Positions 44,093-53,160 of a stretch of 64,000 bases of DNA are shown in pieces (positions within the stretch are counted from its first letter, which is position 1; the number at the start of each line of letters is the position of its first letter). Below the pieces are notes generated by a model. The model had not been told where the DNA came from, searched no databases, and saw only the letters and a program-made list of their open reading frames with translations. The stretch comes from CAMDPA01 sp963825625. Its GTDB lineage: Bacteria; Pseudomonadota; Alphaproteobacteria; Rhizobiales; Hyphomicrobiaceae. The stretch spans positions 124,001-188,000 of the forward strand of contig CAWGUF010000003.1 in the NCBI GenBank assembly GCA_963825625.1. The letters run 5' to 3'. A program made the position numbers and the translations under genes.

Positions 44093-45742
44093 TTGTCTTC
44101 ACCGCTCGTCACACTCGGCCCCAGTGGCCATGTCGATAGCTTCGCGCGAGACAATCTACCTCCAGCCGAACAATGGCCGGTGATCGAACTCACGCGGCCG
44201 GAATTCCAGTATCCGGACTATATCAATGTCGGGGTCGAGCTCACCGACCGCATGGTCGAGAAAGGCTTTGGCGATCACACTGCGCTGATCGGCAATGGAC
44301 GCCGGCGCACCTACAAGGAGCTTGCCGACTGGACCAACCGTCTGGCCCATGCGCTCGTCGAAGATTACGGCGTCAAGCCGGGCAACCGCGTCCTCATTCG
44401 CTCCGGCAACAATCCGGCACTGGTTGCAGCCTGGCTGGCGGCAACGAAGGCCGGCGCGGTGGTCGTCAACACCATGCCGATGCTGCGTGCCGTCGAACTC
44501 ACAAAAATCGTCGACAAGGCCGAGATCTCGCTGGCGCTGTGCGACAGCCGGCTGATGGAGGAAATCGAGAAGACCGCGGCCACCAGCCGCTTTCTCAAGC
44601 GTGTCGTCGCCTTCGACGGCAGCGCAAACCATGATGCCGAGCTCGACCGGGTGGCGCTGGACAAGCCGGTACGTTTCGACGCGGTGAAAACGGGCAGGGA
44701 CGATGTCGCGCTGCTTGGCTTCACATCAGGCACGACCGGCGAGCCCAAGGCCACCATGCACTTCCACCGCGATCTTCTGATCATCGCGGACGGCTATGCA
44801 AAGGAGGTGCTGGGCATCACGCCACAAGACATCTTCGTGGGCTCGCCACCACTCGCCTTCACCTTCGGGCTTGGAGGTCTGGCGATCTTCCCGCTCCGGT
44901 TTGGCGCGACGGCAACGCTGCTGGAAAACGCCTCTCCGCAGAACATGATCCAGATCATCGAGACCTACAAGGCAACGATCGTGTTCACTGCTCCGACGGC
45001 CTACCGCGCGATGCTCGCGGCAAAGGACGAAGGCGCAAACCTGTCGTCTCTTCGCCTCGCCGTGTCAGCCGGCGAGACACTGCCCGCGCCGGTGTTCGAT
45101 GATTGGACCCGCAAGATGGGCGTACCGATCCTGGACGGCATCGGCTCCACCGAAATGCTCCACATCTTCATCACCAACCGCGTCGGCGACGCCCATCCCG
45201 GCGCCACCGGGCGCCCGGTGGCCGGCTACGAAGCGAGGATCGTGGACGATGACATGAACGAGCTGCCCCCGGGCACCATCGGACGTCTTGCCGTACGCGG
45301 ACCAACCGGCTGCCGCTATCTGTCCGACCCGCGTCAGAAATCCTATGTCAGCGATGGCTGGAACCTGACCGGCGATACGTTCACCAGGGACGAGAGCGGC
45401 CTTTATCACTTTGCGGCCCGAACCGACGACATGATTATTTCCGCCGGCTACAACATAGCCGGGCCGGAGGTGGAGGCAGCACTGCTCGCACATCCGGACG
45501 TCGCCGAATGTGCCGTTATCGGCGTTGCTGATCAGGAGCGTGGCCAGATCGTGGAGGCCCATGTCGTATTGGCAGCAGGCGTGACCGCCGACCAGGCCTG
45601 CGCACAGCGACTGCAGGACCACGTCAAGGCGACCATTGCGCCCTATAAGTATCCGCGCTCCGTGAAATTCACCGACGCGCTGCCGAAAACGCAGACAGGC
45701 AAGATCCAGCGGTTCGTCCTGCGCCAGCGCGCCAGCACTTAA
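44093..45742 (+). CDS. 2-aminobenzoate-CoA ligase-like acyl-CoA synthetase
   Basis: About 549 residues, AMP-forming ligase of the benzoate / 2-aminobenzoate-CoA ligase group. Features: HVDSFARDNLPPAEQWPVIE at the N-terminus (typical of 2-aminobenzoate-CoA ligases), P-loop LLGFTSGTTGEPKATMHFHR, IGSTEMLHIFITNR, GWNLTGDTFTRDESGLYHF, DDMIISAGYNIAGPEVE and the final LPKTQTGKIQRFVLR. It activates the aromatic acid that the bifunctional hydroxylase uses. Start chosen: TTG 44093 with GGAG eight bases upstream, just after the dehydrogenase stop; the frame is open upstream to 43931. Confidence 0.9.
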   Translation: MSSPLVTLGPSGHVDSFARDNLPPAEQWPVIELTRPEFQYPDYINVGVELTDRMVEKGFGDHTALIGNGRRRTYKELADWTNRLAHALVEDYGVKPGNRVLIRSGNNPALVAAWLAATKAGAVVVNTMPMLRAVELTKIVDKAEISLALCDSRLMEEIEKTAATSRFLKRVVAFDGSANHDAELDRVALDKPVRFDAVKTGRDDVALLGFTSGTTGEPKATMHFHRDLLIIADGYAKEVLGITPQDIFVGSPPLAFTFGLGGLAIFPLRFGATATLLENASPQNMIQIIETYKATIVFTAPTAYRAMLAAKDEGANLSSLRLAVSAGETLPAPVFDDWTRKMGVPILDGIGSTEMLHIFITNRVGDAHPGATGRPVAGYEARIVDDDMNELPPGTIGRLAVRGPTGCRYLSDPRQKSYVSDGWNLTGDTFTRDESGLYHFAARTDDMIISAGYNIAGPEVEAALLAHPDVAECAVIGVADQERGQIVEAHVVLAAGVTADQACAQRLQDHVKATIAPYKYPRSVKFTDALPKTQTGKIQRFVLRQRAST

Positions 45743-45752
45743 GGAAAGAACT

Positions 45753-46151
45753 ATGCACGACATCCTCCACCCCAAATCCTGGACGCAGGCAAAGGGCTAT
45801 TCCAATGGCATTTCGGCGGAGGGACGCCAGATCTACGTTGCCGGCCAGGTCGGCTGGAACGGCGATTGCAAGTTCGAGACGGATGACTTCGTCGGCCAGG
45901 TCGAGCAGGCGCTGCGGAATATCGTGGCGGTCCTAGACGAAGGCGGCGCCAAGCCTGAGCATATCGTCCGGCTGACCTGGTATGTCCTCGACAAGAAGGA
46001 ATATCTCGCAAGTCTGCCCGAGCTTGGCCCCGCCTATCGCCGCGTGCTGGGCCGGCATTACCCTGCGATGACACTCGTTCAGGTCGGCGCTCTCGTCGAG
46101 GACCGCGCACGCGTCGAGATTGAAGCCACCGCCGTTGTGCCAAGCCGATGA
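45753..46151 (+). CDS. RidA / YjgF-YER057c-UK114 family protein
   Basis: 132 residues, RidA fold trimer. LHPKSWTQAKGYSNGISAEG, IYVAGQVGWNG, then the helix VEQALRNIVAVLDEGGAKPE, the strand HIVRLTWYVLDKKEYLA and a late VEDRARVEIEATAVVP. The final conserved arginine in DRARVEIEA is the residue that contacts the substrate carboxylate in imine deaminases. In an amino-aromatic pathway it would hydrolyse an enamine or imine formed after ring reduction, releasing ammonia. AAGGAAAG precedes ATG 45753, 10 bp after the ligase stop. Confidence 0.92.
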   Translation: MHDILHPKSWTQAKGYSNGISAEGRQIYVAGQVGWNGDCKFETDDFVGQVEQALRNIVAVLDEGGAKPEHIVRLTWYVLDKKEYLASLPELGPAYRRVLGRHYPAMTLVQVGALVEDRARVEIEATAVVPSR

Positions 46152-46237
46152 GCTGGCTACGGACCGTGTTGCAACAGTTCGGCGGTGCATGACGTACACG
46201 CTTGATCCAGGGCCCCTTTATTCGAACAGGGCACAAG

Positions 46238-47396
46238 ATGGACAGAGCCGGGATTATCGAATGGGCACGCTCGGCCGCTCCGCGCTTTGCAGCCCGCGCC
46301 GACGAGGGCGAGGCGATCCGCCGCCTGCCACCAGCATCGGCACAGGAGTTTCTCGACGCCGGACTTGCGCGCATATTGACGCCCAAGCGCTATGGCGGCC
46401 ATGAGCTCGGCTTCGAGACCTGGTTCGATGTCGTGCGCGAGATCAGCAAGGCCGACTGCTCTCACGGCTGGTGCGCCAGTCTCATCTGCAATCACACCCA
46501 CGTCCTTACACAGTTCACAGAGGAAGCGCAGCAAGCGGTCTGGAGCAACGGGCCGGACCTTGCAATCACCGCCTCGGTTATCCCAAGCACACAAGCGATC
46601 CTGACCCGCGACGGCTACCGTGTCAGCGGAACCAACGCATTTTCCAGTGGCATCGACCACAGCGCCTGGGCGATAATCGGCGGCATGGTGGACAATGGCG
46701 ATGGCAACGCGCCGGAATGGTACCTGTTCCTGCTCCCGGCCAGCGACTTCACGATCCGCGACACGTGGTTCACAACCGGCATGCGCGCCACCGGCAGCAA
46801 GACCATCGTAACCGACAACGTGCTCGTACCTCGGGCCAGAGCGCTGCCACTGTCCGATTTGAGGAACGGCAGCGGCCCCGGCGCCAAAAGCCACAAGCCG
46901 CCAATCTACCGCACGCCGTTTTCGTATTACGGACCACTGACGCTTTCGACCCCGATCCTCGGGGCTGCGCAAGGCGCTTGTGACTATTTCAGATCGTGGA
47001 TCATGACGCGAAAGGTTGGACGCGGCATAGCTGCGTCCGAATTGCAAAGCGTCCAGATCGCGTTCGGCCGCGCTTCGGCAGATCTCGACGCGGCAGAGTT
47101 CCTTGTCAGGCGGGCTGCCCGCGTTCCTGATGGAAACGAGCCGCTTTCGCCTCTTGTCCTCGCCCGCTCGGTGCGCGACTACTCCCGCGCCGTGGAGCTG
47201 TCGGTTGGCGCGGTCGACGCCCTGGTCGATGCGTGTGGCACCGCCGGGTTTACCGAGGGAAACCCCATTCAACGAGCGTGGCGGGACCTGCATCTGGCTG
47301 CCAAGCACGTGAGTCTTGACGCCAGAATCAAACTTCGTTCACTACAGCCGCATGCAGCTCGGACTCGGCCGCGATCCGGCGCAACCGTTTTTCTGA
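46238..47396 (+). CDS. acyl-CoA dehydrogenase-fold flavin monooxygenase (HsaA/DszC-like), frameshifted at the end
   Basis: About 385 residues. Acyl-CoA dehydrogenase fold of the group D flavin monooxygenases: GHELGFETWFDVVREISKAD, SHGWCASLICNHTHVLTQFT, the segment WFTTGMRATGSKTIVTDNVL and ACGTAGFTEGNPIQRAWRDL. The end is out of frame: one extra A in ATCAAACTTC (about 47327) separates AKHVSLD from NFVHYSRMQLGLGRDPAQPF, which is the family's C-terminus and stops at 47396. Such enzymes hydroxylate phenols with reduced flavin from a partner reductase; none is in the operon. Last gene of the operon, it is followed by the hairpin array. Confidence 0.85.
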
Positions 47397-47451
47397 ATGG
47401 CCGGCCAGCTATTGCGCGCCGGCCTCACGGACAATCCGCATGCTTATTATT

Positions 47452-47599
47452 TGCGCGCAGCCGCCACACCAACCCTGCGCGCGGTTTTCTTGCGCGCAGC
47501 CGCCACACCAACCCTGCGCGCGGTTTTCTTGCGCGCAGCCGCCACACCAACCCTGCGCGCGGTTTTCTTGCGCGCAGCCGCCACACCAACCCTGCGCGC
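47452..47599 (+). terminator. array of four terminator-like hairpins in a 39-bp tandem repeat
   Basis: Three complete 39-bp units (47452-47490, 47491-47529, 47530-47568) and a fourth of 31 bp to 47599. In each unit GCGCGCAG pairs with CTGCGCGC around a 14-base loop (CCGCCACACCAACC) and is followed by GGTTTTCT, the form of an intrinsic terminator reading on the plus strand. The fourth has the hairpin but ends in CAGAGACC instead of the T run. The array lies between convergent genes. Because 39 is a multiple of three, it is open in several frames and produces false repeat peptides. Confidence 0.75.
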
Positions 47600-47638
47600 A
47601 GAGACCTGCAAACCTCAGGTTTTCCGATAGGAGCCGCG

Positions 47639-48523
47639 CTAAACGCTGAGCTGATAGCTGTGCGGAACCCACCTGTACGAGCCTTCGGCTCTCTCTACGA
47701 AACCCACGCCGGGAAATGGCATATGGAAGCCGACGACGGTCATGCGGTCAGTGGCGACCATATCCAGAATGCGATTGCGCGTCACCCGCGCAGCCTCTTT
47801 GTCGTCGTCGAAGCCGACAACCCAATCCGGGCGCTGCAACGAGAAAACGAAGTGATTGGCGACATCGCCCCAGATGAGAACGGCCTTGCCCTCGCTTTCC
47901 ACGCTGAAGGCAAGGTGCCCCAGTGAATGTCCGAACGCCTCAACCGCACGGATGCCGGGCACAACCTCCTGCCCCGGTTGCAGGAAGGTCATATTAGGCG
48001 CAAGAGGCGGCATCAGCTTGAGGAACAGCTCACGGTTTTCCTCCCGCTGCTTCGGTATCCTGGCCCCGCTCGTCCATTCGTCGTATTCGAGCTGTCCCAC
48101 CGCATATCGCGCATTCGCAAAGGCCAGAGCATCCCCCTCGCGCACACCCAGGATGTGGTCGGGATGGCAGTGCGTAAAGGCCACGACATCGATGTCCTCG
48201 GGCCTGTAGCCGGCCATGGGTAGAAGATCGCGCAGATGCCCGATGCCACCGCCTCTTCGTTCCGCGCCATTGCCAGTATCGAACAACACAAGATGCTTGC
48301 CCGTATTGACGAGTGTCGGCGCAAATGTATGCTCGAACAAATCCGCAGGCAGATTGTTGGCATTGGCGAGCGCTTTCAACTCCCCGCTTCCCGCACCCAC
48401 CCCATAAGGCGGGCTGACAGGCTCACGGACGATGGCGCCGTCAAGAATCGTCGTTACCTCGAACGCACCGAGCTTGAAGCGATAGACCTGGGGCCGCAGG
48501 CTCCCCTTCATGGCAGCAGTCAC
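47639..48523 (-). CDS. MBL-fold metallohydrolase
   Basis: 294 residues, metallo-beta-lactamase fold hydrolase. Zinc motif VAFTHCHPDHILGV (HxHxDH), further ligand histidine in EAFGHSLGHLAFSV, aspartate in LIWGDVANH, last histidine in VVGFHMPFPGVGFVE. The domain opens with FKLGAFEVTTILDGAIV, a pattern found in lactonases and quorum-quenching enzymes as well as many exported hydrolases; no signal peptide is visible here. Start GTG 48523 has GGGAGGG five bases upstream. Convergent with the CoA-aromatic operon and upstream of no same-strand gene within 100 bp. Confidence 0.88.
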   Translation of the reverse strand: MTAAMKGSLRPQVYRFKLGAFEVTTILDGAIVREPVSPPYGVGAGSGELKALANANNLPADLFEHTFAPTLVNTGKHLVLFDTGNGAERRGGGIGHLRDLLPMAGYRPEDIDVVAFTHCHPDHILGVREGDALAFANARYAVGQLEYDEWTSGARIPKQREENRELFLKLMPPLAPNMTFLQPGQEVVPGIRAVEAFGHSLGHLAFSVESEGKAVLIWGDVANHFVFSLQRPDWVVGFDDDKEAARVTRNRILDMVATDRMTVVGFHMPFPGVGFVERAEGSYRWVPHSYQLSV

Positions 48524-48648
48524 ACCTGAACCCTCCCTGTTGGTTTTCCGACGGACGAAAGCAAATAGCTATCCGTGTGCGCATTAAGTGCATTCCAGCA
48601 CAGAAATCCGCCGAGGAGAACACCACGCTGAAGCCAACCAGTCACGGC

Positions 48649-50313
48649 TTAAACCCGGTTCTCGACAACAACGTCGAGCAACACCGGACGCCGGCTCTCG
48701 ATCGCGCCAGCAAGCGCCGGCCGCAATGCATCGATATCCGAGATGCGCTGCGCCTCTACGCCCATCGCGGCCGCAAGCCCGACGAAATCGACGGCAGGCT
48801 CCACGAAATCCATGCCGACGAAATGCGCCCCACCATGAAACGACTTCAATCGCTGCTTGATGATGCGATACCCGCCATTGTTGCAGATCACGGTCGTGAT
48901 CGGCAGCCTGTGATGCGCCATCGTCCATAGAGCCTGGATCGAGAACATCGCGCTGCCGTCACCTACGACTGTGACCACTGGGCGCTCCGGTTGCGCCATT
49001 GCCACGCCGATCGAAGCCGGAATGCTCCACCCGATACCACCGGAGCCGCCATTCTGGTAGCTGCCCCGATCCCGAAACGGATAGAGTTCCGGCAGATGAT
49101 GCGTCGTGGTGAAGCCCTCATGAACGACAATGGCATCGCGGGGCATGGCCTCAGCGAAGTGGAGGCAGAATTGATCGGCACTGATCGGACGTGCCGCCGG
49201 CATCTGCGCGATCTTCGCCTTCAGCCTGTCGCGGTTCGCACTCCAATTGCTCTGCGCAAGTGCTCCGAGATTTCGCGCAGCGCGGCTCCCCAGCGCGTTT
49301 CCGCCCTTGGCCGCCAGCACCACGCAGAGCGCCCTCAGCGTTTCGCCGACGTCCGCCCGCACTGCCAACTCGACCGGATAGTTCTTGGCAATCTCCCAGT
49401 CGTCCGATCCGATCTGAATGACAGCGATATCATCCGGCATCGGATCGACGTCGCTGGCGACGGAGGTTCGCAGCGGGTCCCCGCCGAGAGCAATCAGCAG
49501 ATCGTGATTGGACAGCGTCTTGCGCATGGCCGGCTGGTTCTTCGGAAACAAACCGGCATAACAGGGATGCTCTGACAGGAAGCAGGACCCGGATGCGAAC
49601 CCCTGCTGCATTACGGGAGCACCGATCATCTGGGCAAACTGCCCCCCCACCGCCAGGGCGTCGCTGCGCACCATCTCGTCACACACGATAATCAGCGGAC
49701 GCTGCGCTTGCAGTATCCGATCCGCCAGTGACGCGAGCACGTCGTCAGCAGGACGCACCCGGCTATCGATACGGGTTGGCACACCGAGATCTATGGCACC
49801 CTCGGCATTCAGGATGTCACCAGGCAACGAGATGAACACCGGTCCCGTCGGCGGTGTCATCGCGACCTTGGCAGCGCGCCGAACGATGCGCGGCAGGTCC
49901 TCCAGCCGCGTGACCTCCACCGCCCACTTCACCAGCGGCTCGGCCATGCGTGCGAGATTATCGAACAACAGCGGCTCGGTAAGGCCGTGGCCCTGCTCCT
50001 GCTGCCCGGCTGTGAGGATCAACGGCGTCCGCGTGAACTTGGCATTGAACAGCGAGCCCATGGCGTTGCCGAGACCTGGGGCGACATGCACGTTGCAGGC
50101 GCCCAGGCGGCCCGATGCGCGCGCATAGCCATCGGCCATGCCCACGACCAGGCTCTCATGCATCGACATCACGTAGGTCAGATCGGGGTGATCCGTCAGA
50201 GCATGCATGATCGGCAACTCGGTCGTACCCGGATTGCCGAACAGATGCGTGACCCCTTCCTGTTTCAGCAGCGCAAGGAACGCCGAGCGTCCGGTAATCG
50301 TATTCCTGGCCAT
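48649..50313 (-). CDS. thiamine diphosphate enzyme, benzoylformate decarboxylase-like
   Basis: 554 residues, ThDP-dependent decarboxylase/acetolactate synthase superfamily. VTHLFGNPGTTELPIMHALT, catalytic glutamate in MSMHESLVVGMADGYARASG, histidine in ACNVHVAPGLGNAMG (equivalent in position to BFDC His70), GQQEQGHGLTEP, and the ThDP-Mg motif VGDGSAMFSIQALWTMAHHR ending ICNNGGY. Closest in motif to benzoylformate decarboxylases and related lyases. Predicted to decarboxylate an aryl-2-oxo acid to an aldehyde, or to ligate aldehydes; substrate unknown. Cluster neighbours are the Rieske oxygenase (138 bp upstream) and a FAH-family hydrolase. Confidence 0.88.
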   Translation of the reverse strand: MARNTITGRSAFLALLKQEGVTHLFGNPGTTELPIMHALTDHPDLTYVMSMHESLVVGMADGYARASGRLGACNVHVAPGLGNAMGSLFNAKFTRTPLILTAGQQEQGHGLTEPLLFDNLARMAEPLVKWAVEVTRLEDLPRIVRRAAKVAMTPPTGPVFISLPGDILNAEGAIDLGVPTRIDSRVRPADDVLASLADRILQAQRPLIIVCDEMVRSDALAVGGQFAQMIGAPVMQQGFASGSCFLSEHPCYAGLFPKNQPAMRKTLSNHDLLIALGGDPLRTSVASDVDPMPDDIAVIQIGSDDWEIAKNYPVELAVRADVGETLRALCVVLAAKGGNALGSRAARNLGALAQSNWSANRDRLKAKIAQMPAARPISADQFCLHFAEAMPRDAIVVHEGFTTTHHLPELYPFRDRGSYQNGGSGGIGWSIPASIGVAMAQPERPVVTVVGDGSAMFSIQALWTMAHHRLPITTVICNNGGYRIIKQRLKSFHGGAHFVGMDFVEPAVDFVGLAAAMGVEAQRISDIDALRPALAGAIESRRPVLLDVVVENRV

Positions 50314-50451
50314 CGCATCTTCCCTGTTGCTGCGCCCGTCAGGGGCATCCTGCCCTAGACCACGCGCGACGTCGAGACTGCAGCGGACCCCTTGCGACGT
50401 CGGCTGCCTACCGGCGCCACCAGGTTCGACGCGATGCCCAGCCAGCTAGGA

Positions 50452-51633
50452 TCAGGTCGCGGCTTCTACAGGGCTCTGCTTGGGCAGATGGGCAGCCTCT
50501 GAGAGCTTGTTCCAGACCTTGGTCGGGCGCCCCTCGCGGATCGCCAGAAGCTCGCGCCACAAGATCCGCCGCAGCAGCACGATGCCGGCATCCGACGTTC
50601 CCAGGTTCTCTTCCGTCCGGTCTACGATGGCCCCCTGTCCCACCTGCGCCACATAGTCCTGAGCGCTGGTGAGTTGCATGAACGTGTCATCGGGATACTT
50701 GTGCTCCTCGAACAACTCGTGATGGAACTGCGAAGAGCAGTAGTTCTCCACCATTTCGTCGAAATAGCTTAGAAACTCTGCGTCCGCCTCCGTACCGGCC
50801 GAGGGGCGGCAATATATGGTGAAGCGCTTCGTGACCGTATCGTTGACCGGCACCAGCCAGAGTACGACGTCCATCCATGGCGCATCAGGTCCCGTCGTCG
50901 GTTGCAGGATGTGGTTGTTGTTCGGGAACGTCCAGTCGCTGACGCGGACATTATTGGGGCCCCTCGTCGCAATCTGGCGAATGCCGGCTTCGGTCTCCAG
51001 GTACTCGAGTTTCGGAATTTTGCGCGTCACCGTCGCCCCGAAGGTGCCGACCGTTCCCTGCTGGTGCGCAAAACTGACGTGCGCGGCATCGAGCGAATTC
51101 TCCACCGTCTGCAGCCAGTTGCACGGCCACGTCTCCTCGCGCACGACCGTGACGCGACCGGCCTCCTCCAGGGCATCCTTGCGCGGCAAATGGAACGCAG
51201 GCGGCTCGCCTTCGCCCATAAAGGCAAAGATCAGACCACTGTACTCGTGTACGGGATAGCTCTTGATGCAGATATGTGGCGGAGGGTTCGCCTCCTGCTC
51301 CGGCGGCCGCTCCAGGCAGATGCCATCCGCGGCAAATTTCCATCCGTGGTACATGCAGCGGATGTCCTCGCCCTCGACCCATCCCGTATGGAGCAAGGTC
51401 CGCCTGTGCGGACAGCGCCCGGATACCAGGTGGGGCGTGCCGCTCTCGCCGCGGTACACTGTAAGCTCCTCGTCGAAGATTCGGATGCCATATGCCGTCC
51501 CGGTCGGAACCTTGTGGGAGCGCGCCACTGGTTGCCAGAAACGGCGCAGAAAACCACCCATTTCCGTGCCTGGCCCGATCAGCGGCAGCAGCCTCAATCG
51601 TTCGGCCAGCGGCAGGTTGGTTGAGGCTTCCAT
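50452..51633 (-). CDS. Rieske [2Fe-2S] aromatic ring oxygenase, alpha subunit
   Basis: 393 residues, Rieske-type non-heme iron oxygenase. Cluster ligands in SGRCPHRRTLLHTG and IRCMYHGWKFAADG (CxH...CxxH), iron-site histidines in NSLDAAHVSFAHQQG, with the bridging aspartate just before. It belongs to the phthalate dioxygenase / vanillate demethylase group that uses a reductase with no separate beta subunit (VKxx-type loop, QTVENSLDAAHV). A cognate reductase is not seen. It either hydroxylates a ring or O-/N-demethylates. ATG 51633; cotranscribed with the FAH-family gene 136 bp upstream. Confidence 0.92.
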   Translation of the reverse strand: MEASTNLPLAERLRLLPLIGPGTEMGGFLRRFWQPVARSHKVPTGTAYGIRIFDEELTVYRGESGTPHLVSGRCPHRRTLLHTGWVEGEDIRCMYHGWKFAADGICLERPPEQEANPPPHICIKSYPVHEYSGLIFAFMGEGEPPAFHLPRKDALEEAGRVTVVREETWPCNWLQTVENSLDAAHVSFAHQQGTVGTFGATVTRKIPKLEYLETEAGIRQIATRGPNNVRVSDWTFPNNNHILQPTTGPDAPWMDVVLWLVPVNDTVTKRFTIYCRPSAGTEADAEFLSYFDEMVENYCSSQFHHELFEEHKYPDDTFMQLTSAQDYVAQVGQGAIVDRTEENLGTSDAGIVLLRRILWRELLAIREGRPTKVWNKLSEAAHLPKQSPVEAAT

Positions 51634-51769
51634 ATCGTCCTCCCTTGCTCATGATGAACCGGCGTTTCATTCCGATCCCGAAATTTGCCCGTGCGCTACA
51701 CCAGCATGCGACGGCGGCTCAACATCTGCAAGACGCCTGCGCAGAATTGAATGCCAATCCGCTCAAGTC

Positions 51770-52798
51770 TCAGGCCGCAACAACCTTGTTTCGCAGCACG
51801 CCAATACCGGGCGAAGCCACCGCCACCACATCGCCCGGCTTCAGGAACCGCTCTGGCGACAATTTTCCGTCGCCGATCAACGGACTTGAATCCTGAGCCG
51901 TCCCCGCCGCGGTTCCTCCACTGACAATGTCGCCCGGATAGAGCGTGAAATCTCGTGACAAAAAGGCGATGCATTCTGCGAACGAGAACACCATGTCACG
52001 GGTATTGAAGCTCTGCCGGCATTCGCCGTTGACGTGCGTTGTCACATCGAGATTTCCTGCATTCTGCTCTCCGGCAACGATGCACGGACCCAGCGAGCAC
52101 GAGCCGTCGAAATTCTTCACCATCGCGAAGTTGAGCCTGCCGGAATCCGGCTGCTGACGGATGCTCCAATCGCACAACAGCGTCACCCCCCAGATATGCG
52201 ACGCCGCATCCTCGGCCTTGATGTCCTTGCCCGCCTTGCCGATCACCACCGCTATCTCTCCCTCATAGTCGAGGCGGTTGGCGCGCGCCGGATATTGAAG
52301 CTCCTGCTCTGGCCCAAGGCAGTCCCGGTCAACCTTCCAGAAACCCCATAGGCCGGCCGAGCGTATGGAATTGGCGACGCCCTGCAATGTCAGCTCTTGC
52401 GCTTCCTTGCCGCCACCGGGCCGACGCTGTGCCATCGCGAGGTGATGATCGGCGAAATTGCCCCCCGCACAGGCGATGCGTGCCTCACGTGGCCTGGGGG
52501 CATGCAGGCGGACGGCGGCAGCGGAATGGATGACCCTCTCGCCGTTAGGCTCCGCATGATCAGGCGCACACTGCTGAATATGCTCGAGCGCTTGCCGCGC
52601 CAGATCAAGCCCCGCATCCCCGCGCTCGATGAACCGCTGCAGATCCGCAGGCACCAGGACCGCGGCAAGCTCACGCGCATGCGCCTCACCATCTCGCGAG
52701 GCCAACAGCTTGGCACAAGCCCGCGAGAGATCGACGATCTCATCGTCGCCGATCATCGCACCCACTCGCCGCTCCGGCCCGAATATCACGATCTTCAT
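51770..52798 (-). CDS. fumarylacetoacetate hydrolase family protein
   Basis: 342 residues, FAH superfamily (includes acylpyruvate hydrolases, 2-hydroxyhepta-2,4-diene-1,7-dioate isomerase). Features: LDYEGEIAVVIGKAGKDIKA (metal ligands), the ACGGNFADHHLAMAQRRPGG loop equivalent (here ACAGGNFADHHL), SFNTRDMVFSFAECIAFLSR, then LYPGDIVSGGTAAGTAQDSS and FLKPGDVVAVASPGIGVLRN. It cleaves the C-C bond of a diketoacid-like product of ring cleavage. This suggests the cluster runs through an aromatic dioxygenase step. ATG 52798. A 362-bp region with the divergent dioxygenase follows. Confidence 0.9.
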   Translation of the reverse strand: MKIVIFGPERRVGAMIGDDEIVDLSRACAKLLASRDGEAHARELAAVLVPADLQRFIERGDAGLDLARQALEHIQQCAPDHAEPNGERVIHSAAAVRLHAPRPREARIACAGGNFADHHLAMAQRRPGGGKEAQELTLQGVANSIRSAGLWGFWKVDRDCLGPEQELQYPARANRLDYEGEIAVVIGKAGKDIKAEDAASHIWGVTLLCDWSIRQQPDSGRLNFAMVKNFDGSCSLGPCIVAGEQNAGNLDVTTHVNGECRQSFNTRDMVFSFAECIAFLSRDFTLYPGDIVSGGTAAGTAQDSSPLIGDGKLSPERFLKPGDVVAVASPGIGVLRNKVVAA

Positions 52799-53160
52799 CT
52801 CATCCTCCGACCCACCGCGTTGCGGCTTTCAGATGCCACGCACACGATCGATAACCTTGCCCGCATCTTGCCGCGCCAGGACAAGCCTTTGCTCATAGAC
52901 CGCGGCTTGTTGCCCAATTGTCATCCCGCTCGACTTCGCTTGCCGCACGAGCCAGCCGATCCGGTCCAACTTCCGCAATCAGCCAGTGGCATCGTGCCAT
53001 CGATAGTGCACCCCGGCTAGACCCGTCGGCGGTTGCCGGCAGTCGGCGGCACTCAAAGCGGCAGAAGACGGGGCAGTTGCGTCCGGCAAACGAATAAGCA
53101 CAATGGCCGGTGATACCTGCGGCCGTTCGAAATGCTGGTTCCCCGATCAAGAGACACGCC
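52799..53160. other. intergenic region, divergent promoters
   Basis: 362 bp between the FAH-family gene (minus) and the phytanoyl-CoA-type dioxygenase (plus). I see AAGAGACACGCC before ATG 53161 and no strong hairpin or palindrome. A 91-codon minus frame (52893-53168) overlaps the next start and has no family likeness. Probably promoters for both directions. Confidence 0.5.

Noticed and set aside
47452..47599. CRISPR-like or coding repeat array
   Set aside because: Units are contiguous with no spacers, and the peptide repeats arise in three frames only because the unit is 39 bases; the hairpin plus T run explains it better.
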